Shown: positions 9,201 through 15,616 of the stretch, piece by piece
How the letters are laid out: every line of letters starts with the position of its first letter
How positions within the stretch are numbered: the first letter of the stretch is position 1
NCBI GenBank assembly: GCA_022072125.1
Contig: JAJVIH010000047.1
Span: forward strand, 1-64,000
Length of the DNA: 64,000 nucleotides
Source: Myxococcota bacterium
GTDB taxonomy: Bacteria; Myxococcota; JAJVIH01
Direction: 5' to 3'
Translations under genes and position numbers: made by a program
The notes under the pieces: model-generated
Told to the model about the DNA's origin: nothing
The model's database searches: none
Seen by the model: only the letters and a program-made list of their open reading frames with translations

Positions 9201-9314
9201 CTGGTTGAACAGATCGGCGAGGGAGATATTCCGGCCCGCGCAGAGCTTGCTCACCCGGCGATAGTAATCCAGGCGATCACTCGCTTTATGATCCGTGGCT
9301 GCCGCGAACTTCAT
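6201..9314 (-). CDS. Large protein with an interrupted class III nucleotide-cyclase-like domain
   Basis: The 1037-residue product has no signal peptide or membrane span. Residues 486-551 and 745-790 together read like a class III adenylate/guanylate cyclase. FIDLKGFT (488-495) matches the first metal-Asp strand, with Asp490. LIGDAALFAG (542-551) matches the second metal-Asp hairpin, with Asp545. GFGIESGLF (747-755) matches the RIGIHTG strand. IGEKINEAARG (779-789) matches IGDxVNxAAR, with Asn784 and Arg788 at the transition-state spacing. About 150 extra helical residues, partly coiled-coil, interrupt the domain between LIGDA and GIESG. The usual substrate-selecting position seven before Asn784 is Val777, which is atypical. 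The flanking ~480 N-terminal and ~250 C-terminal residues are unrecognised and helix-rich. The gene overlaps the preceding CAP-domain gene by 4 nt. Cyclase activity is unproven; a degenerate signalling domain is equally possible. Confidence 0.75.
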   Translation of the reverse strand: MKFAAATDHKASDRLDYYRRVSKLCAGRNISLADLFNQFADAFPFRLGESLADARIPYSLADKYEELGQRVVTQLVLLLGRRNGAPDSLEQKYPWAFRTKLKPATMELRYFTGESAEAHAARRILAGDPHVDAAILDCWLGPEGQGKAFLTEVKKLYAHVANQMVTTQDGAPYLYLAHISMVKLMAQHKEANSRVPIKGLSYEKVERTLGYCLQTLLEAAAIDITTTLTARRAPLDINQTEAELFAVTTPPTLVAIRRKIVQLDLNPYGISEEAVESLEKLLRELKINPREVDKAIGAAASGIQGRKKEFSGFIRDAHVAGFRDCALPFLSFNDFQWDFNRKLSDLLKESDLIAGLLLEGKDFGKFHEFVKSEREKAEGKIFEAQRGVLLSELEDFLESYSRGLFKVRKGPNEDELIERHVQRGVLFMLDQDMTGLAVSSLEHYENRRQTVGLQAIIQEYESGRLYRIADDNLPMLKKAEEKTSGQLFIDLKGFTKRTFRAKEVVMADFLKTNFYEPIIAAAKKYAASATPGGPPNVQLNNLIGDAALFAGSVTSLIHLARDIQQIARQYEERLNQSSTLVSDDEAIKRVNQEFDARKARLERDLAELYATAGAAQAEADRFSQMPVHELGAAIKAYYQEKGRSIFAECSLMRKAAQAETDPAKAMEYQHRAEFKQAEARKLAVQYQEVDGILQDAVPAPLIQQWAATLSENANAILRDCDTRRVQFESQLRIIDDLREQEIKAIKGFGIESGLFISFGAAAEMVSMFDPLFGKVNVAIGEKINEAARGTGRAASVMDRINALLKETQNRTGNHKLTLPFRCYVGQAFSLNLPSDLQSKLASLQAAPDEALLRQFADGVRERIHADLKTALRGGGGHADMLELQTDIYNQGEAISEEGLQQFIRESVALYLHMYREIQWEKLAPEIREKFFFLRKDLKLVVSLRRDDPRLAPLVFHNAGRMVFRGFEAKTPTHVWELLRADDPFTKAMLHHHVLTWVQEVRANPSLQITSLPAKDPTLSDSGANERVNTLNRLKMGA

Positions 9315-10975
9315 TTGGCGGTGCTCCCGAATATCAGGACAATCCAGTACAGACTGGATCCCTGACCTGGACCTTCTCCATACGCCACGCCTGCTCCGAT
9401 ACGGTTGAACGATTGGGACGAGAGATTCTTCGAGGACAGGACTTTTTTCAAATCTGGAGAGACATGGATGTCAATAGACGCATTATGAATCACTTTGGCT
9501 TCCTCGAAGACCTCGTCGAACCAGTGCGGCGGCACCCTCACCTGCCCCGGTTCCGGGTGCAGTTCGCGCAACCGCCCGGCGAAACGCGCGGCCAGATTGC
9601 TCAGCACGGCGGACTCCTCCAGCGGAACCAGCCCGCGGGAGCGCCGCGCATCATCCACCATGCGGAAAATCGCCTCGCGGGCCTTGCCGGCGGAGGCCTG
9701 GCCGTCGCCGGGTTGAATCGCCACGAAGGTCACGAGATAAAACTCCCGCCCGCCTTCCGGCGGGACCAGCCCGACCCCGGCCTTGTTCATGCGGTCATCC
9801 AGCAACAGGGCGCGATGCCCGGGCGACTCCAGAATGCCGGCGAGGGCGTTTTCCAGGGTGGGATGGCGGGCGACGTTTTCCCCCGCGAAACGGAAGCCGA
9901 TTTTCTCCTCGCGCAGCCGCGCGGCCAGATCGCCGGTGACGGGGGACTGGTGCCCGAAAAAGCCCTGCTTCGCCATGTCCGCGCAATGGGCGCGCGCCAC
10001 TTGATCCAGCAGCGGATCGCGGTGGAAGGCCGGCAGGCCATACATGCGGCGGAAGCGGTTGACCGCTTCAAACAGGCGGTCCTCCGGGGGGAGCGGGGTT
10101 TCGCCGCCGCCATCCTCCTTCAGAAGCTGGCTGGCCGGAGAATCCCTTGGCGGAGCCTCATCCGCGCCCACCGCCACGGGGAAGAGGTTGGTGACCGTCA
10201 GCCCGCCGGAGGTCCGCGCCACCAGTTCGATGCGGTGAACGCCCCGCGCCGGCAATTCAACATCGGCGGTGAAAACGCGGCCGTTGATCTCCGCCGCCGC
10301 CATCCGCTCGACCGAACCATCGGGGCGGGTGACAAACACCGAGGGATCCGACACCGACAGCCCCATCTGGCCATGCAGCCGCACTGAACCCGGTTCCGGC
10401 AGGCGGCGGGGCAGGGGGCGCAGGCGGATGTATTCGCGCATGAACAGGACGGCGACCAGCGTCACCCCATCGCGGTTGACCGCGGCGCCCGAGGCGTAGC
10501 CGCGTTTTTCCAGGCTTTTGTCCCGGCTTTCCATCCACTGGCCGGCGACGCCCTGGAACAAACCGGGCCGGGTATGGGCGACGATCATGGGCAAGATGTC
10601 GGCATGGGACAGCCCCCAGCGCCAGCAGATCTGCTGCAACAGGGCGTCGGGCGCCTCCGGCGTGATCAGGCGCCCGTCTTCCACGCGAACCTCTTCCAGC
10701 AGGGCTTCCGCGAGCGCGCGCGCCGCCGGCCGGATCCGTTCATCCAGCGCCGCGCCGCCGGTTTTCAGCCGGACAAGATGGGACTGGATGGCCGCATCGG
10801 CGGCCCGTTCGGCCTTGCTGGCGGCCACCCGGGCGGCGGGGTCTTCATAACGGGCGGGCGGTTTGATTTCTGGAGGCTGCGCCCGCGCCGCCGCGGCCAG
10901 AGACAACAGAATGGCCGCTCCCAGGCCGATGAGGGCGGGCGTACGAAGCAGGCGGACTGGCGGAATCAAACCCAT
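9311..10975 (-). CDS. Exported protein with tandem CAP/SCP domains
   Basis: The 554-residue product has an N-terminal signal peptide or anchor (hydrophobic residues 14-31, then ARAQ). Residues 190-270 look like a beta-sandwich. Residues 298-420 form a clear CAP (SCP/PR-1) domain with the usual His and Glu positions: His342 in FFGHQSP, Glu366 in AGENVA and His387 in ESPGHR. A second, more degenerate CAP-like unit spans about 434-552 (IFRMVDDARRSRGLVPL ... NRIGAGVAYGEG). Bacterial CAP proteins are secreted and their roles are mostly unknown. Its stop overlaps the start of the 1037-residue cyclase-like gene (ATGA-type, 9311-9314), so the two are translationally coupled and probably act together. 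Confidence 0.85.
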   Translation of the reverse strand: MGLIPPVRLLRTPALIGLGAAILLSLAAAARAQPPEIKPPARYEDPAARVAASKAERAADAAIQSHLVRLKTGGAALDERIRPAARALAEALLEEVRVEDGRLITPEAPDALLQQICWRWGLSHADILPMIVAHTRPGLFQGVAGQWMESRDKSLEKRGYASGAAVNRDGVTLVAVLFMREYIRLRPLPRRLPEPGSVRLHGQMGLSVSDPSVFVTRPDGSVERMAAAEINGRVFTADVELPARGVHRIELVARTSGGLTVTNLFPVAVGADEAPPRDSPASQLLKEDGGGETPLPPEDRLFEAVNRFRRMYGLPAFHRDPLLDQVARAHCADMAKQGFFGHQSPVTGDLAARLREEKIGFRFAGENVARHPTLENALAGILESPGHRALLLDDRMNKAGVGLVPPEGGREFYLVTFVAIQPGDGQASAGKAREAIFRMVDDARRSRGLVPLEESAVLSNLAARFAGRLRELHPEPGQVRVPPHWFDEVFEEAKVIHNASIDIHVSPDLKKVLSSKNLSSQSFNRIGAGVAYGEGPGQGSSLYWIVLIFGSTAK

Positions 10976-11262
10976 GAAACGGAGCGGCGTGGTGGTGAAG
11001 AAATGGCTCCCGCACCCGGACGCCTGAAATTATCCCCGCGGACGGACTTTCCAAAATTTTTGGGGCGTTCTACAACCGCCCCGCCAGGCTGGCGGAGCGC
11101 CGGAACGGGAATGGTCTCCGGGACGCCATGGCCGCGACAGGCCGGGTGTGATGTTCCAGGCGGTCCGCCGCGCCAAACGGTCTTGCGCCGGGCGAAAGGA
11201 ATCCGGCGGGCGCGGAAAGCGCCAGGGAACGCCTCTTTCGCGGCCGGAACGGAATTCATCCG

Positions 11263-12228
11263 ATGACCCGCTATTTCATCACCGGCGCCGCCGGCTTTAT
11301 CGGTTCGAGCGTGGGCGTGCGCCTGCTGGGCGAAGGCCATGAGGTCGCCGGGTTCGACAATTTCGACCCCTACTACGCGCGCGCGCTCAAGGACCACAAC
11401 ATCGAACTGCTGCGCGCCGCCGGAAATTTCTCCCTGGTCACCGGCGACCTGCGCGACCGCGGCGCCGTGATCGAATCCGTCGCCCGCGCCGCGCCGGAAG
11501 TGGTGATTCACATCGCCGCGAAGGCGGGGGTGCGGCCTTCCATCCAGGATCCGCAGGGATACCACGACGTGAATGTGATGGGAACCCTGCACCTCTTCGA
11601 CGCCTGCAAAGCCGCGGGCGTGAAGAACGTGGTCTTCGCCAGTTCATCCTCCGTGTATGGCGACGAAAGCCCCGTCCCCTTCGACGAGGCGTCTCCCTGC
11701 GACCGGCCGCTCTCTCCCTACGCCGCCACCAAGCGCGCGGGCGAACTGCTGGCACATACCTACGCGCACCTGCATGGCATGAACATCACCTGCCTGCGTT
11801 TCTTCACGGTCTACGGACCGCGCCAGCGGCCGGAAATGGCGATCGCATACTTCACCCGGCTGATTGACCAGGGCAAGGCGGTTCCAATCTTCGGCGACGG
11901 AAACAGCGAACGCGACTACACCTACGTGGACGACATCGTGGATGGCGTGCTGGCCGCCGCCTGCACCAGCCATGGCTTTCGCGTGTTCAACCTGGGCAAT
12001 TCGGCCACCATTCCGCTCACGCGCGTGGTGACGGAAATTTCAACCGCCCTTGGCAAACCGGCCCTGATCGAGCGCCTGCCGCCGCAGCCGGGCGACGCCC
12101 GCCGCACCTGCGCCAGCATCCAGCGCGCCCGTGAGGCCCTGGGGTACAATCCGCAAACTCCCTTCCGCGACGGCGTCCGCAAATATGTCTCCTGGTACCT
12201 GAAGGAAGGCCGGAAGCTGGAGCCATGA
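11263..12228 (+). CDS. NAD-dependent nucleotide-sugar epimerase (UDP-glucuronate 4-epimerase-like)
   Basis: This 321-residue cytosolic extended short-chain dehydrogenase has the NAD-binding GAAGFIG (8-14), the SSSSVYG segment (127-133) and the catalytic Tyr153-xxx-Lys157 (SPYAATK). FDNFDPYYAR near residue 31 and RFFTVYGPRQRPEMA near 195 are characteristic of UDP-glucuronate 4-epimerase-type enzymes, which supply precursors for surface polysaccharide. It heads a run in which each following gene starts inside the stop of the one before (rluD, rlmI). That partnership with RNA-modification genes looks like compaction rather than function. A 287-bp divergent intergenic region to the CAP gene probably holds promoters for both directions. 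Confidence 0.9.
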   Translation: MTRYFITGAAGFIGSSVGVRLLGEGHEVAGFDNFDPYYARALKDHNIELLRAAGNFSLVTGDLRDRGAVIESVARAAPEVVIHIAAKAGVRPSIQDPQGYHDVNVMGTLHLFDACKAAGVKNVVFASSSSVYGDESPVPFDEASPCDRPLSPYAATKRAGELLAHTYAHLHGMNITCLRFFTVYGPRQRPEMAIAYFTRLIDQGKAVPIFGDGNSERDYTYVDDIVDGVLAAACTSHGFRVFNLGNSATIPLTRVVTEISTALGKPALIERLPPQPGDARRTCASIQRAREALGYNPQTPFRDGVRKYVSWYLKEGRKLEP

Positions 12229-13211
12229 ACCCGGAAGGAGAGCTTCGCCAGATGACCGTGGGCCCCGGACTGGAGGGCCGCCGCCTCGACGCGGTGCTGG
12301 CGGAACTGCTCGGCGATGTCACGCGCAGCCGGGTGCGCGGCCTGATGGAGGGCGGCCGCGTGAGCGTCAACGGCGCGGCGCGCAAGCCCGCCTACAAGGT
12401 GCGCCAGGGCGACGTGGTGGAACTGGTGATTCCTCCGCCACCGCCCATGGAGCCGGTTCCCCAGCCCATTCCCATTGATATCCTTTACCAGGATGACGCG
12501 CTGGCGGTGATCAACAAGCCGCCCGGCCTGGTCGTTCACCCCGCCGTGGGAAACCCGGACAACACGCTGGTCAACGCGCTGGTCTACCATTTCAATGAAC
12601 TCGCCGAAGACGGCGCCGGCGGCGAGGCGCGCCCCGGTTTGGTGCACCGGCTGGACAAGGACACCTCCGGCGTCATGGTGATTGCGAAGAATGAAAAATC
12701 ACACGCGAAGTTGTCCAACGCCTTCAAGGACCGCCGGGTCTCCAAGGAATATCTCGCGGTGGTGTATGGAACCCCCTACCCCGCCAAGGGCGTGTGGGAC
12801 ACCTTCTTCGGGCGGAGCCCCAGCGATCGCAAAAAATTTTCCTCGCTGGTGCGCGAGGGCAAGCGCGCCATCACCCGCTACGAAACCATTCTGGAGGCTG
12901 GCGGACTCTCCGCGCAGCGCATTGATCTGGAAACCGGACGCACCCACCAGATTCGCGTCCACTTCGCCGACCACAATCATCCCGTGGTCGCGGATACGCA
13001 ATACGGCTCGCCGCGGCGGGTCAATTCGGTGACCCATCCGGAACTCCGGGAACTGGTGAGGGGCGTGACGCGCCAGTTGCTGCACGCGCGCAAGCTGTCC
13101 TTTCCCCATCCGGTCAACGGCGTGGAGATGACCTTTGAAGCGCCGTTGCGCGAAGACATGGCCGCCGTGCTGGATCTGATGGAACACATCCGGCGGGAGG
13201 AGAAGAAATGA
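12225..13211 (+). CDS. rluD: 23S rRNA pseudouridine synthase, RluD/RluC family
   Basis: The 328-residue enzyme isomerises uridine to pseudouridine, in RluD's case in helix 69 of 23S rRNA. An S4 RNA-binding domain lies at residues 18-70 (RLDAVLAELL ... QGDVVEL). The catalytic domain carries HRLDKDTSG (141-149), with catalytic Asp144, and the ETGRTHQIRVH motif near residue 228. Its ATG overlaps the epimerase stop (ATGA at 12225-12228). The assignment to RluD rather than RluC rests on the layout and best-fit motifs and is not certain. Confidence 0.9.
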   Translation: MNPEGELRQMTVGPGLEGRRLDAVLAELLGDVTRSRVRGLMEGGRVSVNGAARKPAYKVRQGDVVELVIPPPPPMEPVPQPIPIDILYQDDALAVINKPPGLVVHPAVGNPDNTLVNALVYHFNELAEDGAGGEARPGLVHRLDKDTSGVMVIAKNEKSHAKLSNAFKDRRVSKEYLAVVYGTPYPAKGVWDTFFGRSPSDRKKFSSLVREGKRAITRYETILEAGGLSAQRIDLETGRTHQIRVHFADHNHPVVADTQYGSPRRVNSVTHPELRELVRGVTRQLLHARKLSFPHPVNGVEMTFEAPLREDMAAVLDLMEHIRREEKK

Positions 13212-14392
13212 GCGGATTGTGGCCGCAACCCTGGGCCGGAGCGGTGATCAGCCGGCGTGGCGCGGACCGCCTGAAAACCGGGCACCCGTGGATTTACCGC
13301 AGCGATATCGAGGAGCCGCCGCCAGAATCGAGCCAGGGCTGCCCGGTGCTGGCGAAAACCGCCCGCGGACGTCCGCTGGGGGTGGCGCTGTACTCCCGGC
13401 ATTCGCAAATCGCCCTGCGTTTCGTGGACGGGCTGGAGCCGGGCCGCGCGGAGGAGTGGCTGGCCGCCTCCCTGCGGACCGCCTGCGAGGCGCGCGCGCC
13501 CTTTGCGGAACAGACGGCCGCACGGCTGGTTCACGCCGAATCCGACAACCTGCCGGGGTTGATTGTGGATCGCTATGGCCCCGTGGCGGCGGCGCAAACC
13601 AATTGCGCGGCCATGGAGCACGCCAAACCGTTCATCGCGGACTGGCTGGCGGCCCTGCCTGGCGTCTCGTGCGTGGCGGAGCGCAATGATTCCGCCACCC
13701 GCTCGCTGGAAGGGCTGGAGCGGGTCAGGGGGGTGTTGCGCGGCGCCCTTCCGGAAGAAGTGGTGATCACGGAAGGCGGCGCGCGGTTTCCGGTGGATAT
13801 TCTCCAGGGCCAAAAGACCGGGGCCTTTCTTGATCACGCCCGCAACCGCGCCCGGTTTTCCGCGCTGACCTTTGGCGACGCCCTCGACGCCTTCGCCTAC
13901 GAGGGGTGGCTCTCCGTGCAGGCGGCGGCGCGGGCGAAGCGGGTGGCGGCGGTGGATGGCTCGGCCCATGCGGTGGAGCGCATCCGGTCCAACGCCCGGC
14001 TCAACCAGCGCGATAACGTCGAAGCGGTGGAAAGCAATGTCTTTGATTACCTGCGGCAGTGCGATTTGAGCGGCATCCGCTTTGATTCCATCGCGCTGGA
14101 CCCTCCCGCGTTCGCGCGCACCCGCGACACGGCGGAAAAAGGCGCGGCGGGATACAAGGAAATCAACCTGCGGGCGCTGAAAATCATCCGGCCGGGGGGC
14201 CTGTTCATGACCACCAGTTGCTCTCATCATTTGAGCCGCGCTGATTTTGAAGCGGTGGTGGCGGCGGCCGCCGCCGATGCGCGCCGCCGCGTGACGGTGA
14301 TTGAGATCCTGTCGCAGGCGCCCGATCATCCGGTGCGGCTGAATTTTCCGGAATCGTTTTATCTCAAGGGCCTGCTCTGCCGCGTGACCTGA
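13208..14392 (+). CDS. rlmI: RlmI-like 23S rRNA m5C methyltransferase
   Basis: The 394-residue class I SAM-dependent methyltransferase begins with a PUA-like domain (about 10-75, RGADRLKTGHPWIYRSDI). It contains the family motifs GQKTGAFLDHARNR (201-214), DPPAF (298-302) and TTSCSHH (335-341). Cys338 is the likely catalytic nucleophile. RlmI methylates C1962 in E. coli 23S rRNA. The gene overlaps rluD by 4 nt. A hairpin follows directly after the stop. Confidence 0.88.
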   Translation: MSGLWPQPWAGAVISRRGADRLKTGHPWIYRSDIEEPPPESSQGCPVLAKTARGRPLGVALYSRHSQIALRFVDGLEPGRAEEWLAASLRTACEARAPFAEQTAARLVHAESDNLPGLIVDRYGPVAAAQTNCAAMEHAKPFIADWLAALPGVSCVAERNDSATRSLEGLERVRGVLRGALPEEVVITEGGARFPVDILQGQKTGAFLDHARNRARFSALTFGDALDAFAYEGWLSVQAAARAKRVAAVDGSAHAVERIRSNARLNQRDNVEAVESNVFDYLRQCDLSGIRFDSIALDPPAFARTRDTAEKGAAGYKEINLRALKIIRPGGLFMTTSCSHHLSRADFEAVVAAAAADARRRVTVIEILSQAPDHPVRLNFPESFYLKGLLCRVT

Positions 14393-14425
14393 GGGAGAAA
14401 CACCAGCGGGACGGACGTTTCTCCC
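14393..14425. terminator. Hairpin between convergent genes
   Basis: GGGAGAAAC (14393-14401) pairs perfectly with GTTTCTCCC (14417-14425) across a 15-nt loop, directly after the rlmI stop and 50 bp before the end of the convergent lipoprotein gene. There is no U-run, so its efficiency as a terminator is uncertain. Confidence 0.4.
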
Positions 14426-14474
14426 CCCGCGCGGGAGGCCATGCGGCCTTCCTCTTCAGCCCGCCGGAACCAGG

Positions 14475-15323
14475 CTATTTCTTCGCTTCCCAGGTTCCGT
14501 CCGCCTTGGCCTTCTTGACCAGGGTCCCGCCGCCAGTCTGGACGATATTCCATTTGCCGTTCTTGAATTCAATGGTGTTCGGGTCGTAATCTCCGGTGAT
14601 ATCGCCCTCGAAATTGTATGGAATGCCGAAGACGCGGACCGATCCATTGAGGATCTTGCCCTTGAAGGTCACGCAATCAAACTCGCCGGTGAGTTCCGCC
14701 TGGAATTTCGAGTTGGCGGTCGCCACGCCGCTCAGCTTGCCGCCGGTGACGCTGCATTTCCCGGTCGAGGGATCTTCCACCAGGTTGAACTCCAGCGTGC
14801 CGTCAATCTTCGTGTCGTTGCTGGAGCTGATGTACAGAATCCCCTTGAACCCGCCCTTGTACAGGCCAATCAGGCATTGCGGGCCGCTTCCCGTGGGCTG
14901 GCTGGGAAAATTGCTGCCGCAGACGCCGGAGGAAATCACCGGTCCCGTATCCGGGTTGGGAACGGGAGTCACATCCTCTCCGGCGTCCGGACCACTGTCT
15001 TCCGGCGGGGTTCCCGCGTCCGGATCAACCGCGGTATCCGGATCGCCGCTGGAATCCTCCGCGGAGCCGCCGTCATCCTCCGTGGCGGCGTCCTTTTTGG
15101 CGTCCTGAAGCGGATTGCCGGACTCCGGACCCGCATCCCCGGAAGTTCCCGCATCATCCGGAGATTCCTGCCCCGCGCCAGTATCCATGACGCCAGCCGC
15201 GCCGGTATCCGGCGTCTTCTTGCCGCCGCCCGCATCGGGCCCCACCACGACAAATCCCTCGCCGCCGCATGCAGCCGCCAGGCTGGCCAGAACCGCCGCA
15301 ATCCAGAATATCCGGTTTTTCAT
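14475..15323 (-). CDS. Lipoprotein with long Asp/Gly/Ala-rich stalk
   Basis: The 282-residue product has a lipobox ending in LAAAC, with Cys19 as the acylated residue. A low-complexity stalk of Asp, Gly, Ala, Pro and Thr runs to about residue 130. A compact beta-rich C-terminal domain of ~150 residues follows, with four Cys that could form two disulfides (VCGSNF, QCLIGLY, GKCSVTG, FDCVTFKG). No family was recognised. The stalk composition matches the other lipoproteins of this window. It is transcribed divergently from the Ig/propeller lipoprotein. Confidence 0.82.
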   Translation of the reverse strand: MKNRIFWIAAVLASLAAACGGEGFVVVGPDAGGGKKTPDTGAAGVMDTGAGQESPDDAGTSGDAGPESGNPLQDAKKDAATEDDGGSAEDSSGDPDTAVDPDAGTPPEDSGPDAGEDVTPVPNPDTGPVISSGVCGSNFPSQPTGSGPQCLIGLYKGGFKGILYISSSNDTKIDGTLEFNLVEDPSTGKCSVTGGKLSGVATANSKFQAELTGEFDCVTFKGKILNGSVRVFGIPYNFEGDITGDYDPNTIEFKNGKWNIVQTGGGTLVKKAKADGTWEAKK

Positions 15324-15536
15324 GGAACTCTCCTTCGCCGCCCCGACAATCAGGCGATTCTTTCAACACTCAGGACACAGCCTAACCTGATTCGGTTATT
15401 ATGACAGATTCCAATTCCGGGGACAATGGGCGGACCCGGCTGATGACCCGGCGCGATGACGAAATTCCAACCGGATTGATCGTTCAATCTGGTTGCGTGA
15501 AGTCCGCCGGGAGGCAAAACCCGAACCAGCCCCGGA

Positions 15537-15565
15537 TTGCACAGCCAGCCGGCGCATGGTATTCT
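15537..15565 (+). promoter_or_regulatory. Candidate sigma70-like promoter of the Ig/propeller lipoprotein
   Basis: TTGCAC (15537-15542) and TATTCT (15560-15565) are separated by exactly 17 bp, about 50 bp upstream of the ATG. The predicted transcription start falls at about 15571, at the beginning of a perfect hairpin. Confidence 0.45.
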
Positions 15566-15569
15566 GATT

Positions 15570-15595
15570 GGACATTCAACGGGTGCTGAATGTCC
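15570..15595. promoter_or_regulatory. Perfect inverted repeat at the predicted transcript 5' end
   Basis: GGACATTCA (15570-15578) and TGAATGTCC (15587-15595) form a perfect 9-bp dyad with an 8-bp spacer. It sits just downstream of the candidate -10 box and ~20 bp before the start codon. It could be an operator or a 5' mRNA stem-loop. Confidence 0.5.
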
Positions 15596-15616
15596 ACTTG
15601 AATCGAGGGTTGCGAG

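Noticed and set aside
6663-9365. 900-codon plus-strand frame opposite the cyclase-like gene
   Set aside because: It has no motif, and its composition (Gly, Arg, Gln, His, Leu) is typical of a shadow. The minus strand has recognisable domains and a coupled neighbour.
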